Translations under genes and position numbers: made by a program | The notes under the pieces: model-generated | Databases searched by the model: none | What the model was told of the DNA's origin: nothing | What the model saw: the letters and a program-made list of their open reading frames with translations, nothing else | Assembly: GCA_031264295.1 (NCBI GenBank) | Contig: JAISED010000029.1 | Coordinates: 1-54,051 of the forward strand | Source of the DNA: Eubacteriales Family XIII. Incertae Sedis bacterium | GTDB lineage: Bacteria; Bacillota; Clostridia; Peptostreptococcales; Anaerovoracaceae | Direction of reading: 5' to 3' | DNA: 54,051 bases | Shown: one piece after another, positions 1 through 9,018 of the stretch | How positions within the stretch are numbered: position 1 is the stretch's first letter | Layout of the letters: each line of letters opens with the position of its first letter

Positions 1-47
1 TTCTTGTGTATCGTAGTTCCCTTGTCGCCGGCTTTTGCCCCTTCCAT
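1..47 (-). CDS. 5' end of an unidentified gene running off the left edge
   Basis: Only 15 codons are visible. They begin MEGAKAGDKGTTIHK and are open to the window edge. The ATG at 47 is preceded by a good ribosome binding site (GGAGGTG, complement of 50-58) and by a consensus promoter at 80-108. Such strong expression signals on so short a piece make a real gene likely. The function cannot be read. Its position directly downstream of a protease gene that ends early suggests it belongs to whatever inserted or recombined there; this is inference. Confidence 0.45.
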   Translation of the reverse strand, partial: MEGAKAGDKGTTIHK

Positions 48-79
48 CCTACACCTCCACATAGTTACACTTTCTTTCT

Positions 80-108
80 ATTATAACTATGTTTTGGCGA
101 TCTGTCAA
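80..108 (-). promoter_or_regulatory. Sigma-A promoter of the left-edge gene
   Basis: On the minus strand TTGACA (108-103) is separated by 17 bp from TATAAT (85-80). Both hexamers match the consensus perfectly. It fires leftward into the gene starting at 47 and lies about 65 bp beyond the stop codon of the subtilase gene. Confidence 0.75.
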
Positions 109-172
109 GCGAAGTTATACTCAAAATGCCTGTATTTATGCGGTTTTCTCGCGACGATTCGCGATTGCCTAG

Positions 173-1717
173 TTACACGCGCCGGGAATTGAGGTGATAT
201 AGGCCTGTGGCCAATGAAGCGATACGCGGAGTAGAAAAGCTCGTTCCTACGCTACTGGCAAAACTTCCATCCGCTGAAAAAGATTTAACTCCTGTAGTAA
301 CAAGCTCTCCATTTTGATTAATGCCAGCGTTTCCACCATAATGAGATACTTCTGGCTTAATAATAAATTCCGGACCGGGGCCAATTCTTGAGAAGGGGGA
401 AGGATTACCAACTTCCGCGAAGTCGTTAATACCCTTTGCATGTGCGACAGAACCAACGACAAGCGACCTAACGGAGTCGGCGCCTTCGTGTATTTTGCCT
501 TTGGGTTTTCCATACATGAAATTGCTGCAATTACCAACAGATTTGCATACCAGAATATTGTATCTACTTTGAAGATCGTCTAAGGCAATAGCGAAATCGG
601 AAAACTTGTTGTCACAAATGGGTCGAACGACACTTATAGATAGATTCCATATTTTAACTTTTTTATGGCTTGCTTTAATGGCCTCACGGATATTTGCGAT
701 CAGCTCATCTTCGTCAAGCCCTTCTTTTGTCACATCCGGGAATACGGTTGCATCAAATATCTTTATTCCTTTGTGTCCGATCCACTCTTGATTTTCGCAA
801 TCATCTCCATATAAGGCCACTCCCGCAACAAAAGTACCATGCGTAGGGTTTATGGCAGATTCGGGATATACAGACCATCGTTTTCCAGCCATCCAAGGAG
901 TGATATGCGGAATTGGCGCGATGCCATTGTCAAGTATCCCCAATGTTTCATATCGACACTCTTTAGTAGGGTTTTTAACTTCAATGGCTATTTCTTCTTG
1001 AATTGAATCTAACGAAACGACGTATTTGGGCATGGGTTCGATTGAAAACAACATTTCGTATGCATCGTTATTTTGGAATTCGTCAAGCATAGCTTGCGGA
1101 TTCATTTCTATTTTATACAAAGAAAATTGACCAGCATAGCTTGTCTTTTTATACGATATTTTTCTTGAAGTTAAAGCCTTCTCAAATAGGCACTGCATAG
1201 ATTTGTTGGTTTCATAGTCCTGGAAATCAATTAGTTTTACTTTATATTTTGTTTCATTATCCTGCTTTTGTATGGCAGGTCGAAACTCCCAAAAAGTTTC
1301 GAGACATGAGAGTGCATGACTATTGCGATTGTAGTCTTTTAATCTGTTTGATATTTTTCCCATTTGTGAAACGGAATCAAGCCTTACAATCAGTTCATCG
1401 GAATCTGCCAGTCCAATAATATTGCTAACGTCACCTGTTAAAAATAACGATGAAATATCTTTCCTGCGCGATTTTGCGGTTGAATCACTGCACATTTTAG
1501 CAACAAACACAAAAGGAACTGGAGATTTGCGTTTTGCTCGGTCGGTAACAATTTCCGAAAACTGTTCAAACGCCGCAATCAGCGCAGAAGAGCGCTGTGC
1601 AAGTTCATCTTCTTCAAGAACCCATTTAGGGACTTCGGAATTTCCGGCGCCTTCAACTCTAAGTTCATCTACTTCTCGTGGAGCAAAAAACATTATAGGG
1701 AGCATTTTGTTTTCCAT
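173..1717 (-). CDS. Subtilisin-like (S8) serine protease, probably C-terminally truncated
   Basis: The 514-residue product has an uncharacterised N-terminal part (about 1-250) and an S8 peptidase domain. The triad is visible: Asp263 in ILDNG, His293 in THGTFVAG and Ser493 in GTSFSTP, with Asn396 of SVGN as oxyanion residue. There is no signal peptide, so it is probably cytoplasmic. The protein ends 21 residues after the catalytic Ser, whereas S8 domains normally continue for several more helices and relatives of this type often have a further C-terminal domain. The start follows GAGGAG, and only 3 bp separate it from the upstream AAA+ ATPase gene, so the two are one operon. AAA+/S8 pairs of this kind are found among bacterial conflict-type modules; that role here is inference. 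Whether the shortened enzyme is active is unclear. Confidence 0.85.
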   Translation of the reverse strand: MENKMLPIMFFAPREVDELRVEGAGNSEVPKWVLEEDELAQRSSALIAAFEQFSEIVTDRAKRKSPVPFVFVAKMCSDSTAKSRRKDISSLFLTGDVSNIIGLADSDELIVRLDSVSQMGKISNRLKDYNRNSHALSCLETFWEFRPAIQKQDNETKYKVKLIDFQDYETNKSMQCLFEKALTSRKISYKKTSYAGQFSLYKIEMNPQAMLDEFQNNDAYEMLFSIEPMPKYVVSLDSIQEEIAIEVKNPTKECRYETLGILDNGIAPIPHITPWMAGKRWSVYPESAINPTHGTFVAGVALYGDDCENQEWIGHKGIKIFDATVFPDVTKEGLDEDELIANIREAIKASHKKVKIWNLSISVVRPICDNKFSDFAIALDDLQSRYNILVCKSVGNCSNFMYGKPKGKIHEGADSVRSLVVGSVAHAKGINDFAEVGNPSPFSRIGPGPEFIIKPEVSHYGGNAGINQNGELVTTGVKSFSADGSFASSVGTSFSTPRIASLATGLYHLNSRRV

Positions 1718-1720
1718 AAC

Positions 1721-2827
1721 CTACAACTCCTCTTTGTCGACGCTTTTCGAAATCCCCTGTATTCTGCGAAGTGGAATGTCTAAACTTTCGTTAACTTCTT
1801 TGTGTGTGGCGCCATGTTCCAGTAAATATCCTATAAATTCAGATTCATTTTTGATGGCATGGTTCTTGTGAAAAAACACTTCTTTCAATACGTCGCAATT
1901 CGTCAAACAAGTTCTGTCAGACAGTATCACGCCACGCATAGCATTAAATATTATTGTTTTAATGTCCGAATGGCTAAGCCCAACCAAAGCATCTTCAATG
2001 TAATCCAGTTTCCTTGCTGTCAATAAAAAATTCGTTATTTTGTCATCAAGAAGAACATGCAGCAACAGCCTGATTTCTTCTTTTTGTGGCTTTTCTAAAG
2101 TTATTATTGTAGCAAATCGTCTCCAAACTGCCGGATCAAGTAGCTCGTGGTGATTGGTTGCAGCAATTAAAATGCTATCATCATTAAATGAATCAATGTT
2201 TTGTATTAAACTGTTTACTACTCTTTTTAGTTCTCCAAGCTCATTTTTATCATTTCGCAATTTAGCAATAACGTCAAACTCATCTAGAAATAAAATACAT
2301 TCTTTCTTTGATACGTAATCAAATATCTTACGTATATTTTTAGCGGTGCTTCCAAGCAATGAAGATACCAAACTATCTAGCCTTGCCGTGACAAGAGGCA
2401 ATCCGGTCATGCTGGAAATAAGCTGCGCTACCGTTGTTTTTCCGCATCCTGGGGGACCATAAAGTAACAATGAGTTTGATACATCAAGCCCCGATTTAAG
2501 CAAGGTGTCCCTATACTCGTAGCTCTTGATGAAACTGGAAATTGCATCTTGGGAGTATTTGCTTAAAACTACTTGCTGTGAATCAATTTGTGGCATGGCA
2601 ATTTCTACAATATCCATTCTGCTTTCTGTATCAACAGGCTTTGTTGAAAAACTGTCCAACGAAGTTAGTGTCCCTCGCTTTTTGCTTAGTGTGGCCTTAA
2701 TCTTTTTTGCTAACGAATTCTCCCCCTGAACTTCAAGATTATCCGCTAGAGTGGTGGCATAGTTGACTACCTTTTCCTTGTCATTAACTAAACCTCCTTC
2801 AATAATTTTTATAATTTCTGTGTACAT
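1721..2827 (-). CDS. AAA+ family ATPase partner of the S8 protease
   Basis: A 368-residue AAA+ ATPase with a helical N-terminal region (1-110). Walker A is GPPGCGKT (124-131), Walker B is LFLDEFD (179-185), sensor 1 is Asn225, and a WRRF element (235-238) supplies a likely arginine finger. The C-terminal region (320-368) has a helix-turn-helix-like stretch. It resembles the FtsH/CDC48 style of single AAA domain that forms ring oligomers. The gene starts with ATG after GGAGGCG, has its own promoter at 2852-2880, and lies directly upstream of the protease gene. It probably feeds substrates to, or gates, that protease. Base composition is more AT-rich than the genes to the right, consistent with acquisition by transfer. 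Confidence 0.85.
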   Translation of the reverse strand: MYTEIIKIIEGGLVNDKEKVVNYATTLADNLEVQGENSLAKKIKATLSKKRGTLTSLDSFSTKPVDTESRMDIVEIAMPQIDSQQVVLSKYSQDAISSFIKSYEYRDTLLKSGLDVSNSLLLYGPPGCGKTTVAQLISSMTGLPLVTARLDSLVSSLLGSTAKNIRKIFDYVSKKECILFLDEFDVIAKLRNDKNELGELKRVVNSLIQNIDSFNDDSILIAATNHHELLDPAVWRRFATIITLEKPQKEEIRLLLHVLLDDKITNFLLTARKLDYIEDALVGLSHSDIKTIIFNAMRGVILSDRTCLTNCDVLKEVFFHKNHAIKNESEFIGYLLEHGATHKEVNESLDIPLRRIQGISKSVDKEEL

Positions 2828-2851
2828 AGCGACTCGCCTCCATCCGCATTC

Positions 2852-2880
2852 AGTATAACAGAAATCGTTATTAACGTCAA
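2852..2880 (-). promoter_or_regulatory. Promoter of the AAA+/S8 operon
   Basis: TTGACG (2880-2875), a 17-bp spacer and TATACT (2857-2852) on the minus strand, 25 bp upstream of the ATPase start codon. Confidence 0.7.
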
Positions 2881-3030
2881 TGAATTTGTCGCATTAGAGC
2901 AGAATAATGTTGATGTAATTACGCATAACGTTATCAACTATCGGTAATCCGTGATTATAAACGCTGTATAAGTTTTATCTGGCGTTCAAGATATTATACG
3001 CTGCTTCAGGGCTTAACCCTATTTACTGCC

Positions 3031-3422
3031 TCTGCTGGGTGTGATAAATTTGCTGACACCGAGACCGCCAAGAAATGGAAATAGAGCTGTAAGAATCATA
3101 AGGCAATCAGGGAGTTTGGGGAATTTGGGACTCGCCCCAAAGGCATGACGGTTGATTCCGACGCCAGGGAAACATTGCGCACATACGACCTCCGGGACGA
3201 ACAGGAGAAGTATTTCCAGCAGACGAGATGAGGCCAATCCGGCTGATTGAGCACACAAACCGGGCAAAAGTGATCACGCCGTTTGTTGGGGCGCAAGTGG
3301 ACATCTGCGAGGCGTTTGGCTTTGATATACCGGAAGGCTGCGCACCGGTTTACACATCACGTCAGAAACCTAAGCGCAAACGGGGGCATCCGCCAAAGGC
3401 GAAGACTGAAAAAGGTTTATAG
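3031..3422 (+). pseudogene. Decayed transposase fragment (IS4/IS1634-like C-terminus)
   Basis: Two fragments in different frames make one C-terminal transposase-like stretch. The first (to 3231) contains FGTRPKGMTVDSDARETLRT and then RDEQEKYFQQ, with a stop codon at 3088-3090. The second (3228-3422) contains LIEHTNRAK, then VITPFVGAQVDICEAFGF, and ends in a basic tail with KRKRGHPP. This pattern resembles the end of clostridial IS4/IS1634-type transposases from memory. The internal stop, the frameshift near 3228 and the missing N-terminus show that it is dead. No terminal inverted repeats were found. Confidence 0.55.
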
Positions 3423-3440
3423 TACAAAACTCTGTAAAAC

Positions 3441-4664
3441 TCATGTTTTTATCGCCTGCGCAAAATCTTCTATTAAATCGTCAATGTCCTCAATTCCCGC
3501 GCTGACGCGAATCAAATCGTCATATACTCCCGCCGCGCTCCTTTGCGCCTCGTCCGCATGGTTGTATATGGTCGACGCCGGGTGGATCACCAAGGTGCGC
3601 ACATCGCCGATATTTGTGGCGATTTTGGCGTATTTCAAGGCGTTGATAAGCGTGAAGGCCTTTGCCTTTGATCCTGCCCGCAACGTGAGAATTGCGCCGC
3701 TCATTCCGTTTTGCATTTGCCTGTCTATCAGCGGTTTATACGGATTGCCGCCCAGCCCCGGATAATTCACCGTTACGCCCTCCTCTGTTTCCAAAAACCG
3801 CGCCAGCTCGAGTGCGTTTTGGCACAGCCGCTCCATTCGCAGTCCTAACGTTTCGATGCCGATACAGTTCAGATATGCGTTTTGCGGCGAAAGGCAGGCG
3901 CCGAAATTGCGCCATATATCCTGCCGCAGTCTGACCGCATAGGCCAATTTCCCGAATTTTGCGTACTTCGCGAGAGCGGGGAATTTTTCAAAGTCCCAGT
4001 TAAACTTGCCGCCGTCAACAATCACGCCGCTGATGGCATCGCCGCTGCCGTTAATATATTTAGAGGAGGAATGCACCACGATATGCGCGCCAACCGCAAG
4101 TGGTTTTATCAATGCGGGCGTCGCCGTCGTGCTGTCGATGATCAGCGGGATACCGCGTGCTTCAGCGATCTCTGCGACAGCACGGACATCCACAACATCA
4201 AGCTTTGGATTGCCGATCAGCTCGGTGAAAATCGCTTTTGTATGCGGCGTGATAGCTTCTGAAACGACCTGTGCTGTCACTTCGTGCAGATATTTTGTGG
4301 TTATCCCAAAAGCGGTCAAATCGGCAAGCAAATCAAGCGTGCCGCCAAACAATCCGCTCCCCGCAATAATTTCATCACCGCTTTGCATGATGTTCAGCAA
4401 AGCCATGCTAACCGCAGCCATGCCCGAAGCACAGGAAACCGCCTCAACTCCACCCTCTATAACGGCTATTCGTTTTTCAAACGCGGCAACCGTGGGGTTT
4501 GATATGCGGGTGTAGGCAAAGCCCGGCGCTTTGTTGTCAAAGACCTTCTCCAGTTTTTCGGCAGATTCATGAAAAAAAGCGGATGACTGATAGATAGGCG
4601 GAAGCGTACTTCCGAATCCATCTTGCGGAAAACCGCCGTGAAGCAGTTTTGTGTTAAATCTCAT
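3441..4664 (-). CDS. metY: O-acetylhomoserine sulfhydrylase-type PLP enzyme (MetY-like)
   Basis: A 407-residue Cys/Met-metabolism PLP enzyme of fold type I. YTR (51-53) holds the phosphate-binding Tyr and Arg of the neighbouring subunit, Asp177 pairs with the pyridine nitrogen, and Lys202 in SSSKYING is the Schiff-base lysine. MetY enzymes join sulfide to O-acetylhomoserine to give homocysteine. The gene is last in the sulfate assimilation operon and overlaps the end of cysN by 11 bp, which supports sulfide capture as its role. A cystathionine gamma-synthase specificity cannot be fully excluded from sequence alone. The product is cytosolic. Confidence 0.85.
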   Translation of the reverse strand: MRFNTKLLHGGFPQDGFGSTLPPIYQSSAFFHESAEKLEKVFDNKAPGFAYTRISNPTVAAFEKRIAVIEGGVEAVSCASGMAAVSMALLNIMQSGDEIIAGSGLFGGTLDLLADLTAFGITTKYLHEVTAQVVSEAITPHTKAIFTELIGNPKLDVVDVRAVAEIAEARGIPLIIDSTTATPALIKPLAVGAHIVVHSSSKYINGSGDAISGVIVDGGKFNWDFEKFPALAKYAKFGKLAYAVRLRQDIWRNFGACLSPQNAYLNCIGIETLGLRMERLCQNALELARFLETEEGVTVNYPGLGGNPYKPLIDRQMQNGMSGAILTLRAGSKAKAFTLINALKYAKIATNIGDVRTLVIHPASTIYNHADEAQRSAAGVYDDLIRVSAGIEDIDDLIEDFAQAIKT

Positions 4665-6087
4665 ATTCCGCCTCCTCCTTGTTCCACAGACAGATCAAGC
4701 TGAATTTTTTGTCCTCAAAGTCGAACAGAGGATATCTATCTTCACGGGATCCAAAACCCGTCGCCCTTCCATTTCTGATATGCAAAAACAGATTGTCGGC
4801 CGTTATGTCGAAATTATCGGGATAATTTCGTTTGTCCTCCTCGGTGGCTATGTTAACGTCTTCAACGACGCCGCACGCAGATGTGGCATGGCTGACCCGG
4901 TCAATTAAAATCAGTTCGCCCATTGTTTTATGGGCGCTGAATCTGTCCAGAACGATCGGCTCAGACAGAATGATATTGCACAAAAAAATCTCATTTTTAG
5001 AAATAGTGTCGGCAGGGATAAATCTGCCCGTATTAACGTCCACCTTGTGTTTGATTCCTGAAATCACAGCGGGAATCAGCTTTGTACCAATTTTTATCCA
5101 ATAATCGCTGCCCGCCGTCAGACTTACATCGTCCATCCACAGCAGGGTAGAGGAAAACTCCTTCGCACAGGTCAACGCCGAGTCCTTCTCCAGAATACAC
5201 CCACGGGAAACATCCACCTCTCTGTCCAGTTGGATCGTAACCGCATGACCGATTTCCGCTCGGTCGTGCTGTTTGTCTATGGTGAATATGGTTTTGACGA
5301 TAGCTGTTTCACCGCTTGGCAACGCGGCTATTTTGTCGCCGACAGCAACGTCTCCCGATTCGATTTGCCCCTGAAAACCCCTAAAGGTGTGGTTTGGGCG
5401 GCAAACACGCTGGACAGGCATATAAAAGCCTTTTTCCGCTTCGCTCGCGAAAATATTTACGTTTTCTAAATGCTCTAAAAGCGTTTCTCCCTTATACCAC
5501 GCCATTAAAGGAGAGTGTTTTGTAATATTATCGCCCTCGGTCGCCGAAACGGGTATGCTCACAGTATGCTGCAGGTTTAGCTCTTTCGAGAGTGAATTTA
5601 TATCAGCCAAAATCGCGTAAAACTTTGATTTGTTATAGCCGATCAAGTCCATTTTGTTCACAGCGAAAACAAAATGCCTGATGCCCATCAGGGCGCAAAT
5701 CCGGGCGTGGCGGCGGGTTTGCACTAAAACGCCCTGTGAGGCGTCAACCAAAATCACCGCCAACTCCGCAAAGGACGCGCCCACCGCCATATTGCGGGTG
5801 TACTCCTCGTGTCCCGGCGTGTCGGCGACGATAAAGCTGCGTTTATCGGTGGTGAAATAACGGTAGGCCACGTCAATGGTGATGCCCTGTTCGCGCTCCG
5901 CCATCAGCCCGTCAAGCAGCAGGGAATAGTCAATAGCACCGCCCCTGCTGCCAACCTTGCTGTCAAGGATCAGCGCCTGCTCCTGATCGGCGTAGAGCAG
6001 CTTGGAATCATATAAAATATGCCCGATTAGCGTGGATTTTCCGTTGTCCACACTGCCGCAAGTGATAAATTTCAGCAAATCATTCAT
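4654..6087 (-). CDS. cysN: Sulfate adenylyltransferase subunit 1, GTPase (CysN)
   Basis: A 477-residue EF-Tu-like GTPase. G1 is GSVDNGKST (11-19), G3 is DTPGH (89-93) and G4 is NKMD (144-147). CysN couples GTP hydrolysis to adenylation of sulfate by CysD, giving APS. I chose the ATG at 6087, where MNDLLKFIT begins; the open frame extends 53 codons further upstream, but that part lies inside cysD and is not CysN-like. The stop of cysD and the start of cysN share one base (TAATG), implying coupled translation. There is no fused APS kinase domain, consistent with APS being reduced directly. Confidence 0.95.
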   Translation of the reverse strand: MNDLLKFITCGSVDNGKSTLIGHILYDSKLLYADQEQALILDSKVGSRGGAIDYSLLLDGLMAEREQGITIDVAYRYFTTDKRSFIVADTPGHEEYTRNMAVGASFAELAVILVDASQGVLVQTRRHARICALMGIRHFVFAVNKMDLIGYNKSKFYAILADINSLSKELNLQHTVSIPVSATEGDNITKHSPLMAWYKGETLLEHLENVNIFASEAEKGFYMPVQRVCRPNHTFRGFQGQIESGDVAVGDKIAALPSGETAIVKTIFTIDKQHDRAEIGHAVTIQLDREVDVSRGCILEKDSALTCAKEFSSTLLWMDDVSLTAGSDYWIKIGTKLIPAVISGIKHKVDVNTGRFIPADTISKNEIFLCNIILSEPIVLDRFSAHKTMGELILIDRVSHATSACGVVEDVNIATEEDKRNYPDNFDITADNLFLHIRNGRATGFGSREDRYPLFDFEDKKFSLICLWNKEEAEYEI

Positions 6088-6986
6088 TAAAAGTATCCCT
6101 CCCGCTTGCGCCGCTCCATGCTGCCAGCCGCCTCGTTGTCGATGACGCGGCTGGTGCGCTCGCTGGTTGCCGCCGCCAAGGTTTCGGCAATTACGGCGTC
6201 GAGCGTGTCGGCATCTGATTCTATCCCACCTGTCAGCGGATAACAACCAAGGGTTCGAAACCGAGTTTTTTTTATTTGCGGCGTTTCTCCGGCAAATAAC
6301 CGCATACGCTCATCGTCAACCATAATGAGGTTGCCGTCACGCTCAACTATTGGTCGCTCTTTGGCAAAATACAGCGGCACAATGGGGATGTTCTCCCTCT
6401 GTATATACTGCCAAATATCCTTTTCCGTCCAGTTGGAGATGGGGAAAACCCGCATGCTTTCTCCCTTGTTTATTTGGGTATTATACAGCTTCCACATCTC
6501 GGGGCGTTGGTTTTTCGGATCCCACGCATGGGTTTGGTTGCGGAATGAAAAGATACGTTCTTTTGCGCGGGATTTTTCCTCATCCCGCCGCCCGCCGCCA
6601 AAGGCCGCCGTAAAACCGTATTTTGTCAGAGCCGCTTTTAACGCACGGGTTTTCATGATGTCGGTATAGGCAGCGCCGTGGTCAAATGGGTTTATTCCCT
6701 GCCGGATAGCATCTTCGTTGCGGTAAACCAGCATAGTTATACCAAGCTCTGCAGCGCGCCTGTCGCGGAATTCAATCATCTCGCGGAATTTCCAAGAGGT
6801 GTCGATATGCAAAAACGGGAAGGGCGGTTTTTCAGGATAAAACGCCTTCATGGCAAGCTGCAGCATCACAGAGGAATCCTTGCCTATGGAATAAAGCATA
6901 ACGGGCCTTTCGCACTGATCCGCCACCTCGCGGAATATGTATATGGCCTCCGCCTCTAATTTATCTAAATGCGTCAATGGTTTCAC
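6087..6986 (-). CDS. cysD: Sulfate adenylyltransferase subunit 2 (CysD)
   Basis: A 299-residue PP-loop ATP pyrophosphatase. The signature SIGKDSS is at residues 33-39, and a [15 protein letters not shown] stretch typical of CysD lies in the middle. With CysN it makes adenosine 5'-phosphosulfate from sulfate and ATP. It lies 1 bp downstream of the ferredoxin gene and overlaps cysN by 1 bp, so all are co-transcribed. Length is normal for the family. Confidence 0.96.
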   Translation of the reverse strand: MKPLTHLDKLEAEAIYIFREVADQCERPVMLYSIGKDSSVMLQLAMKAFYPEKPPFPFLHIDTSWKFREMIEFRDRRAAELGITMLVYRNEDAIRQGINPFDHGAAYTDIMKTRALKAALTKYGFTAAFGGGRRDEEKSRAKERIFSFRNQTHAWDPKNQRPEMWKLYNTQINKGESMRVFPISNWTEKDIWQYIQRENIPIVPLYFAKERPIVERDGNLIMVDDERMRLFAGETPQIKKTRFRTLGCYPLTGGIESDADTLDAVIAETLAAATSERTSRVIDNEAAGSMERRKREGYF

Positions 6987-6987
6987 C

Positions 6988-7296
6988 TCAATATTTATTT
7001 GAATCTTTTAGGTCAACGGTAATGGTTTCGCTTGTTCCGTCAGACTTTGCGATTTGCCAGTGAAGCAGTGTGCTTTCCTGCCGAGCGGTCATCCTTCCGC
7101 CTTTGCCGCCGACGTCCTCCCCCAGATACAAGCCAATTGCCTGCACGGGACACTCTTTAACACAGGAGGCGCAACCCCAGCACCGCTCCGGATGCTCTAT
7201 CCTGGCCGTTTCGTCCACAGTAATCAGACTTCCGGGGCAAACTGCGGCGCATTTTTTGCAGGATATGCACCGGGTGGATTCAAACAAAATGCTCAT
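6988..7296 (-). CDS. Ferredoxin-like adenylylsulfate reductase beta subunit (AprB-like)
   Basis: A 102-residue protein with two 4Fe-4S motifs: Cys10, 13, 16, 20 and Cys39, 42, 45, 49. The start overlaps the end of the flavoprotein gene by 4 bp, so the two are translationally coupled. It is the likely electron-entry subunit that passes electrons to the FAD of the partner for APS reduction. It is shorter than dissimilatory AprB, whose longer C-terminal tail is largely missing. A very similar ferredoxin/flavoprotein pair next to cysDN is known to me from Clostridium acetobutylicum cysteine/sulfate genes. Confidence 0.85.
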   Translation of the reverse strand: MSILFESTRCISCKKCAAVCPGSLITVDETARIEHPERCWGCASCVKECPVQAIGLYLGEDVGGKGGRMTARQESTLLHWQIAKSDGTSETITVDLKDSNKY

Positions 7297-8939
7297 ATTA
7301 GCTCCCTCTTGATAACTTCCAGTTCACCGCCCACAAGCCTTGAATTGATAAAACATTCAAACTCTTTCCGCTTATCCGGGTAATCTCTTCTCTCGGCGAA
7401 AATATGCCATCGGGTTTCTTTTCTGACTGAAAGGTGCGCGATAACCGATTTGCAGAGGGTCAGCCGTTCGCGCAGCTCTAAGATATACAATAATTCCCGC
7501 ATGTTATTCGCCGACAAAAGCGGAAGCTTTCTCTCAATGCCGCTTATTTTTTGAAGGGCGGTTTGCAGGCATTCTTCATCGCAGCTGTAATTTTGTGAAA
7601 TTCCTCCGGCGTATCTGTCCATCGCCGACTGCATTTCATCTTCAAGGGTATCTGTGATTATATCGCTTTGGCTTCTACCTAAAAAACCCTCCAACCACCG
7701 TTTTGTGTTTGCAATTCCCATTTGGTCGACCGGAACGGCGCGAGCCTGACCGATATGCTCCGCCGCCGCTATTGCCGCAAGCTCTCCCTCGGCAAAAGCG
7801 CCGGTCACATATTTTTGCGGGCAGCCTCCTGCAACGTCTCCCGCCGCAAACAGACCGCTGATGGTTGTCTGCCTGTCATTCCCTATCCAATATCCGCTTG
7901 CCGTGTGTCCGCCGACGATGTACGGCTCGGTTCCCTCAATCTCCACATTTTCGTCGCTTGGATTTTTTCCGTTTTCAATCCATTTTAATGTTTGCGAGGG
8001 ACACATATTGAGATAGGCTTTTTTCAGTTCTTCGTCTTGCGCAGGCGTTATGCCTGTGGTTTTCAGGTAACACGGGCCGTTTCCGTCCGCGTTTTCCCTC
8101 ACCGTACCGTATATCCTTTGGCTCGTGGTAACGCCGTATTTGCTCTCATAAACTTCGCCTTTTGCGTTAATTTGCTTCGCGCCCACTCCCTGCGCCAGCG
8201 TGCCCGTGGGGGCGATTGTATCTTTGCAGCGCAGCGCGACGAACCGCATCTCGAAGCTGGTCATCTCAGCGCCTGCGCGGATTCCCATAGCGTATCCCGC
8301 GCCCGTGTTAAAGGGAGGGTACCACATTTTATGCCGTGAAAAACCCGGGTTATTGGGTTTATATAGCCCCGATGCCCCGCCCGTCGCACACAGCACGGTC
8401 TTTGCGTAGATGGTGTAAAATATCGGCTCGTCGATTGAAACAGCCAGCGCACCTAAAATTTGGTTGTCTTTTACGATATACTCAAAGACGTTCACGCGCT
8501 CCAAAATGCCTATTTGAGACTGATTTTTAACTGCCTCCGCCAAAATAGGCTTGATTCTTTCGCCGTTGATCTTGATGTTCCGCCATCCCCGTGTGACATA
8601 CCCGCCGTTTTCATCTTTTAATATTGTAAGACCCAACGCTTCCAGTTTCCGAACCGTGCGGTTGAGTCCCTCGCTCATGGAGAGAAGCAAATCGCGGCGG
8701 GCAATTCCCCCTGCATCGCGGACGGCGTAATCCACATAATCCTGCGGGCTGTGCCCTGCCGATATGTAGGCGTTGATGGCGTTAACGCCCGCCGCAAGGC
8801 AGCCCGACCGCTTGATACCCGCCTTTTCTACAATCAAAACCTTTTTATCGGAATGTTCGCAAAAGGTGAGTGCGGCATAGCACCCGGCAGTTCCACCGCC
8901 GATAATCAGAAAATCAGTCGTGATAATTTTGCTTTCCAA
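7293..8939 (-). CDS. Adenylylsulfate reductase alpha-like flavoprotein (AprA-like)
   Basis: A 548-residue FAD protein of the fumarate reductase/succinate dehydrogenase superfamily. The dinucleotide-binding motif GGGTAGC is at 14-20. A second FAD segment near the C-terminal third (GLFAAGDVAGG) binds the flavin. In this context (ferredoxin partner, CysDN, sulfate transporter) it most likely reduces APS to sulfite and AMP for assimilation. The start is TTG at 8939, preceded at 8 bp by AAAAGGAG; the open frame runs to 9008 but that upstream part covers the promoter. It is shorter than dissimilatory AprA (about 650 residues). A generic fumarate-reductase-like activity is the alternative, less likely in this operon. 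Confidence 0.82.
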   Translation of the reverse strand: MESKIITTDFLIIGGGTAGCYAALTFCEHSDKKVLIVEKAGIKRSGCLAAGVNAINAYISAGHSPQDYVDYAVRDAGGIARRDLLLSMSEGLNRTVRKLEALGLTILKDENGGYVTRGWRNIKINGERIKPILAEAVKNQSQIGILERVNVFEYIVKDNQILGALAVSIDEPIFYTIYAKTVLCATGGASGLYKPNNPGFSRHKMWYPPFNTGAGYAMGIRAGAEMTSFEMRFVALRCKDTIAPTGTLAQGVGAKQINAKGEVYESKYGVTTSQRIYGTVRENADGNGPCYLKTTGITPAQDEELKKAYLNMCPSQTLKWIENGKNPSDENVEIEGTEPYIVGGHTASGYWIGNDRQTTISGLFAAGDVAGGCPQKYVTGAFAEGELAAIAAAEHIGQARAVPVDQMGIANTKRWLEGFLGRSQSDIITDTLEDEMQSAMDRYAGGISQNYSCDEECLQTALQKISGIERKLPLLSANNMRELLYILELRERLTLCKSVIAHLSVRKETRWHIFAERRDYPDKRKEFECFINSRLVGGELEVIKRELI

Positions 8940-8987
8940 TGTAAACTCTCCTTTTCGGCAATCGGCTGAATTTGGTCTATGTATATT

Positions 8988-9016
8988 AGTATATGGTTTT
9001 AAGAGCAACTTTTCAA
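8988..9016 (-). promoter_or_regulatory. Promoter of the sulfate reduction operon
   Basis: TTGAAA (9016-9011), 17-bp spacer, TATACT (8993-8988) on the minus strand, about 50 bp upstream of the TTG start of the flavoprotein gene. The 19-bp shared element begins 2 bp upstream of this -35 box. Confidence 0.7.
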
Positions 9017-9018
9017 GC

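Noticed and set aside
6088-6246. N-terminal extension of CysN
   Set aside because: The 53 codons lie inside cysD, are Arg/Gly/His-rich and not CysN-like; the ATG at 6087 fits the family.
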